Shown: in pieces, positions 60,434 to 64,000 of the stretch
Layout of the letters: each line of letters starts with the position of its first letter
Position numbering within the stretch: the stretch's first letter is position 1
Origin: Dioscorea cayenensis subsp. rotundata
Taxonomy: Eukaryota > Streptophyta > Magnoliopsida > Dioscoreales > Dioscoreaceae
Assembly: GCF_009730915.1 (NCBI RefSeq)
Contig: NC_052475.1
Coordinates: forward strand, 25,109,016-25,173,015
DNA: 64,000 bases
Reading direction: 5' to 3'
Program-made: the position numbers and the translations under genes
The notes under the pieces: generated by a model
Told to the model about the DNA's origin: nothing
The model's input: only the letters and a program-made list of their open reading frames with translations
Database searches by the model: none

Positions 60434-62690
60434 ATAAAAGAAAAAAAAAATTGTCTTTTTGGGAGAAGGATCAATGATAGCCTTGGTTATGTATAGGAAG
60501 AAGGTCTCTCAGTAGTAGTGTAATGAATCATTGATGTTATATTGGTTGGTTCCCAGGGATGTGTCTTGTCGGTGATCACCGTCTCTTTTGTATGTTTGCT
60601 GGATATTTTTGTGGGATCACTGATTGTTATTTCTGTTTGTAATGGAATAATTACTGTTGTATTTGATGGAAATGATAAATTCTCTTGGATTGGTGGACAT
60701 TTCTTCTCATGCAGATGCAGATATCTGTATCTTTTCTGAATATCAATGGCAATAACTAGTACCCAACTGCATATGTTTTTTGTTCCGGTCCTAATCCTTT
60801 TGAGATGCACCAGAATTGGTCTCCATACCACCCTTAATGGACGATCATCAATGCTGGTAGACAAGGACCAATAATTGACTCTGATAAGCCATCCAGCTTT
60901 CACTTTACTGTATTCATGGCACTGAATTTAGTGGCACCAAAAAGCCCCTGCAGAGCAGATACTTCAACAGTCAACTTGTGGTTGTTTTCAAAAGCTACTC
61001 AATATTTGCCTCAATCATAGAGCTGAAAAAAAAAAAATCAGATGGTTAACTTGATCAAATTGCAAATGTTTGAACATAAATTTTTTCAGGTGATGTAGTA
61101 ATGTGTTTACTTATAAAGAACAAAAAGATCTACCTCAATAATAGAGTTGCAGAAAACTCAGATAGCTTATACGATCAAATCTCAATTGTTTGAAACTGAG
61201 AACTTAAGTTTTGCTGTTGAAACTGAATCAGTCCTTTTAAAATGTGTTGTTTATAAACAACAAAGACTTAACATGGTAAACAACCTAACTTTCACATTGT
61301 TACGCACCTTTCATTCTCTGTAAATTATGTTACCAAATTTTTAACTGCTAGTTCTAGTTTGCACATCAGGAAAATTAATCTACTTATGAATACAATGAAC
61401 TCTCAGTGCTTATTGGCAGAAATTTATCAGCATGATTGACTTGCTTCATGAATTAGTATCAGGTGATGATCCACAAAAGGTATGTGCCATTGTGATTATT
61501 TAAAACACAGCAATAAATAAACAAACATTGAACAAAGCTGTTTAGATCTTGAGGAATGGGAATCCTATTAGTGATCATCATGCAGAGGAAGGGGACACTG
61601 CATATGGGCTCATGTTAAAAAGCTGGCAGAGTATATACAACCTTTCTTTGAAGTTCTGTAACACATGTACTTCATTTCATTAATAAATTCAGCAAAAAAA
61701 AACTAGAGTGGTTGAAATTATTGTGAGTATTCCATCACCCCACTTGGTCACTAATGCCTCATTTCTTGACCAAAGATTCAAAAATGAACACATGGGAGTA
61801 GACAAAGGCTGTGACATTTAATTGATACTTTATTTATCATCATCTTTTAATAACCACTAATCTCATGTCTTATGGTTTGTTTGACATATAAATAAACTAA
61901 AAGCATAACTGATAGAGAACATTAATTAATAAATATTTCTGAAATTTTTGCACTAAATGTGAGGCTTGTAATGCTTGAACATGGAAGGAAGTATGCAACT
62001 CCTTCTTTGCTGAAAGTGAAAGATAAAAATAAATGTTATAAAAGTTGAAAAGAATCAGAGAAGTAGATGGTTTTAGGTGATGTTTATGATAATTTAATGC
62101 ACCTAAACAGAGAAACAGTGCCAAGATGATGAAATCAACAAGCGTGCTCCTTAATGGACTTGATTGCTTATTTGAAAAAGAAGAAAGAATATACTAATTT
62201 TGTAATTAGATTGGTGGTGAAAACATGTGGTCAGATATAATGGAAGTCTTTGATAATATTCAAGAATATTGGGATGTAATGGTGATGTCCTTCACTTATT
62301 AAATTAATTACGGTAGGTATGGAAGTGTTTTACTTTGATACGTCGAACCTTAACTTGAAACAACAGCACATTGGATCAAATTAAAGATACTTTGTTGAGG
62401 AATCTTAGCAGACATGTGAAGCTTTATTTATTTATTTATTTTTTCCCCTTAATTAATTTGTTGATGTTGGGTAATAGTAATAAAAAGGTATAATTTTTTC
62501 CTTATTTATAAATTGAAAAAGAAATTAATAACAATGAAGAAAAGATGAAAATGATTAGTAAGTGAACGGATGAGATTGCATGGGGATCATAACTATGTGT
62601 TGAGATTAGTGTTTCTGATATCCATCTGGATGTTGCTTACGAGGCAAAATAACGGTGGATGATGATCATAAGAGGGCTTTGCGCGGGAGA
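60434..62690. other. bZIP 3' UTR and intergenic spacer
   Basis: The 3' UTR probably runs to about 60730. After that I see AT-rich spacer without a supported gene. Confidence 0.45.
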
Positions 62691-62707
62691 GAAGCGAAGA
62701 GGAGACC

Positions 62708-64000
62708 ATGGCTTCAGCTCCAATTCGAAACCCTAGGAAATGGCGGTACACTTGGGAAACCCTAGCCCACATCCCCGTACTCCGCCTCTATCTCTTCGAT
62801 TCTCATACCGATCCTTCAGTTCGATGTCGGAGCCTCGAATCCTTTGTCCGGTTCGAGGAATCCCTCCTCCTTGTCTCTTGGATTGAAGACGATGGTGATG
62901 TTCTTCTTAGGGTTCCGTTTCCCAAGGTTTTGATCGATCATAGCTGCCCCATTGAGTCCATTGCCAAGCACGACCATATCCAAATCAAGCTCTCGCTCGT
63001 ACTCCCAGTCGATCACCCACTCAATGCTGATATCAGTGGCGATGCTCCAGATAAGCTCCTCCCGCTAAACTTGTGTTCTGGTGAGCTTTATTCTCTTTGG
63101 GTTCTTGGAAAAATTTCAACTTTTTCCCCGTTCTTTATTGGTTCCAGTTGTTTCTTTGATTAGATATCGAGAATATTTCTTCCGGAAACTTGGATTTGTT
63201 CTGCAAGAATTGCTCTACAAAGTTAACAAGGCAGCCTGTCAGGTGTAATAAATGCCATTTTACTTTCAAATATACAGTTATCATCACGAGTCTTAACATG
63301 TGTGAAAATTTGTATTTTCTCTTTTTGCAATTTATGTTTTTTAATTGAGAATTGTTTCATGCAATTGAACAAAGTTGAAAAAAAATTGCCTTCATGTAGA
63401 AATTACGCTAAAAATTTAAAATTTTTAATCTTAGCATGTTTTTTGATTTCTCGGTATTAGTGACTGCTAAGAATGCATAGGTTCTTTTCAGCCGCTTTGT
63501 GGAAATGCCATCAGTTAATTGGCAAGAAGCAGCTGATAATTGGTTTGGGGGATGCTGCTGTTCATTCGGTGGCATAAGTGAGAAATTAGTCTCCGAATAT
63601 ACCAATGCCTATAGTTGTGTAGAGGGCACTTGTCTGGTAGATGTTGCTTCATTAATTATTTGCAAGGATGATCTAGAGGGGTATACGTTTCAGCAAGTAT
63701 CAGATGGATTTTCAGAATGTAGTTCCAAAAGTCATCTTGTCACTAGTGATGGTTTCACTGAATTTGTGAAAGAAGTCGGTGGTGAAAATTCTCAGGAAGA
63801 TACATGTGAGTACAGTGAAGTTGGAGCAGAGAGTGCTTCACATTTGGTTAATGGGCCATCTGAATGTAAAGATGACCATTCACCTTGTGCTCTTTTATCT
63901 TCAGCTGATCATGGTGTTGAAAGTCAGGAAGCTTTGTGTGTTTCTGTGGAAATCACTAATGTGGACCAGAATCAGTCAAGTGATTATCAAGGTGCCAGCA
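62708..64000 (+). CDS. E2-binding HECT-like ubiquitin ligase, UBE3D/HECT_2 type (partial, runs off the window)
   Basis: Exons 62708-63080, 63164-63242 and 63492 to the window end, all GT-AG and in frame. Start MASAPIRNPRKWRYTWETLA. Exon 2 adds a Cys pair (DLFCKNCSTKLTRQPVR). Exon 3 begins RFVEMPSVNWQEAADNWFGG and continues CCCSFGGISEKLV, which I recognise from plant proteins annotated as ubiquitin-conjugating enzyme E2C-binding protein (HECT_2 family). Family role: E3 ligase-like protein that binds a UbcH10/E2C-type E2. The third exon then turns acidic and Ser-rich and is open at 64000, so the C-terminal part is missing. Call is firm for family resemblance, weak for activity. Confidence 0.78.

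Noticed and set aside
1..64000. CRISPR arrays, bacterial operons or prophage
   Set aside because: The window is plant nuclear DNA. The 20-bp stepped arrays are spaced transposon motifs with non-unique filler, not repeat-spacer arrays with conserved long repeats, and no cas-like gene is present.
1..64000. tRNA, rRNA or microRNA genes
   Set aside because: I looked for A/B boxes with cloverleaf potential and for common conserved microRNA sequences by eye and found none convincing. A tRNAscan-SE and small-RNA mapping run would be decisive.

Overview
The window is nuclear DNA from a flowering plant. It has intron-rich GT-AG genes, AT-rich spacers with microsatellites, Mutator-like (MULE) and Ty1/copia elements, and an S1-group bZIP gene with the sucrose-control upstream ORF found in angiosperms. 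The exact lineage cannot be fixed from sequence alone. A run of exactly 1000 N (31172-32171) marks an assembly gap.

Layout. At 62-247 (+) lie the last two exons of a SEC14-like phosphatidylinositol transfer protein (SFH type). A complete A-type Fe-S carrier (ISCA1-like, 3 coding exons, +) spans 3115-4347. A complete VPS45 gene (13 exons, -) spans 5468-10444. A 6.3 kb Ulp1-carrying MULE occupies 10888-17183 and is bounded by a perfect 9-bp target duplication. A second, complete SFH gene (14 exons, -) spans 17600-23157. From 25430 into the gap there are two further relatives of the same MULE family, head to tail. After the gap, 32.6-33.45 kb holds unrecognised coding-like sequence on the minus strand. 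A complete BDP1 / TFIIIB B'' gene (13 coding exons, -) spans 38803-42580. About 10 kb of AT-rich spacer with one MITE follows. A 4.5 kb copia element (53171-57700) has near-identical LTRs and a GATAG duplication. An S1 bZIP gene (CDS 59945-60433) carries three upstream ORFs, one encoding the sucrose-control peptide. The window ends inside an E2-binding HECT-like E3 gene (UBE3D type, 62708 to end).

The host genes are housekeeping and unrelated in pathway: lipid transfer, Fe-S assembly, endosomal SNARE control, Pol III initiation, sugar/amino-acid signalling and ubiquitination. I joined every host exon by hand, and all are in frame with no interruption. The transposon coding regions, by contrast, are full of small frameshifts.

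The most unusual structure is inside the MULEs. A short motif with core TTAA, usually CCGTTTAA or CCGCTTAA in gene-sense orientation, recurs about every 20-22 bp. It forms arrays that fill the introns and 3' flanks of both the mudrA gene and the oppositely oriented Ulp1 gene. The motif orientation follows the gene and flips where the two genes converge. I counted about 50 units in the first element by hand and more in the second locus.
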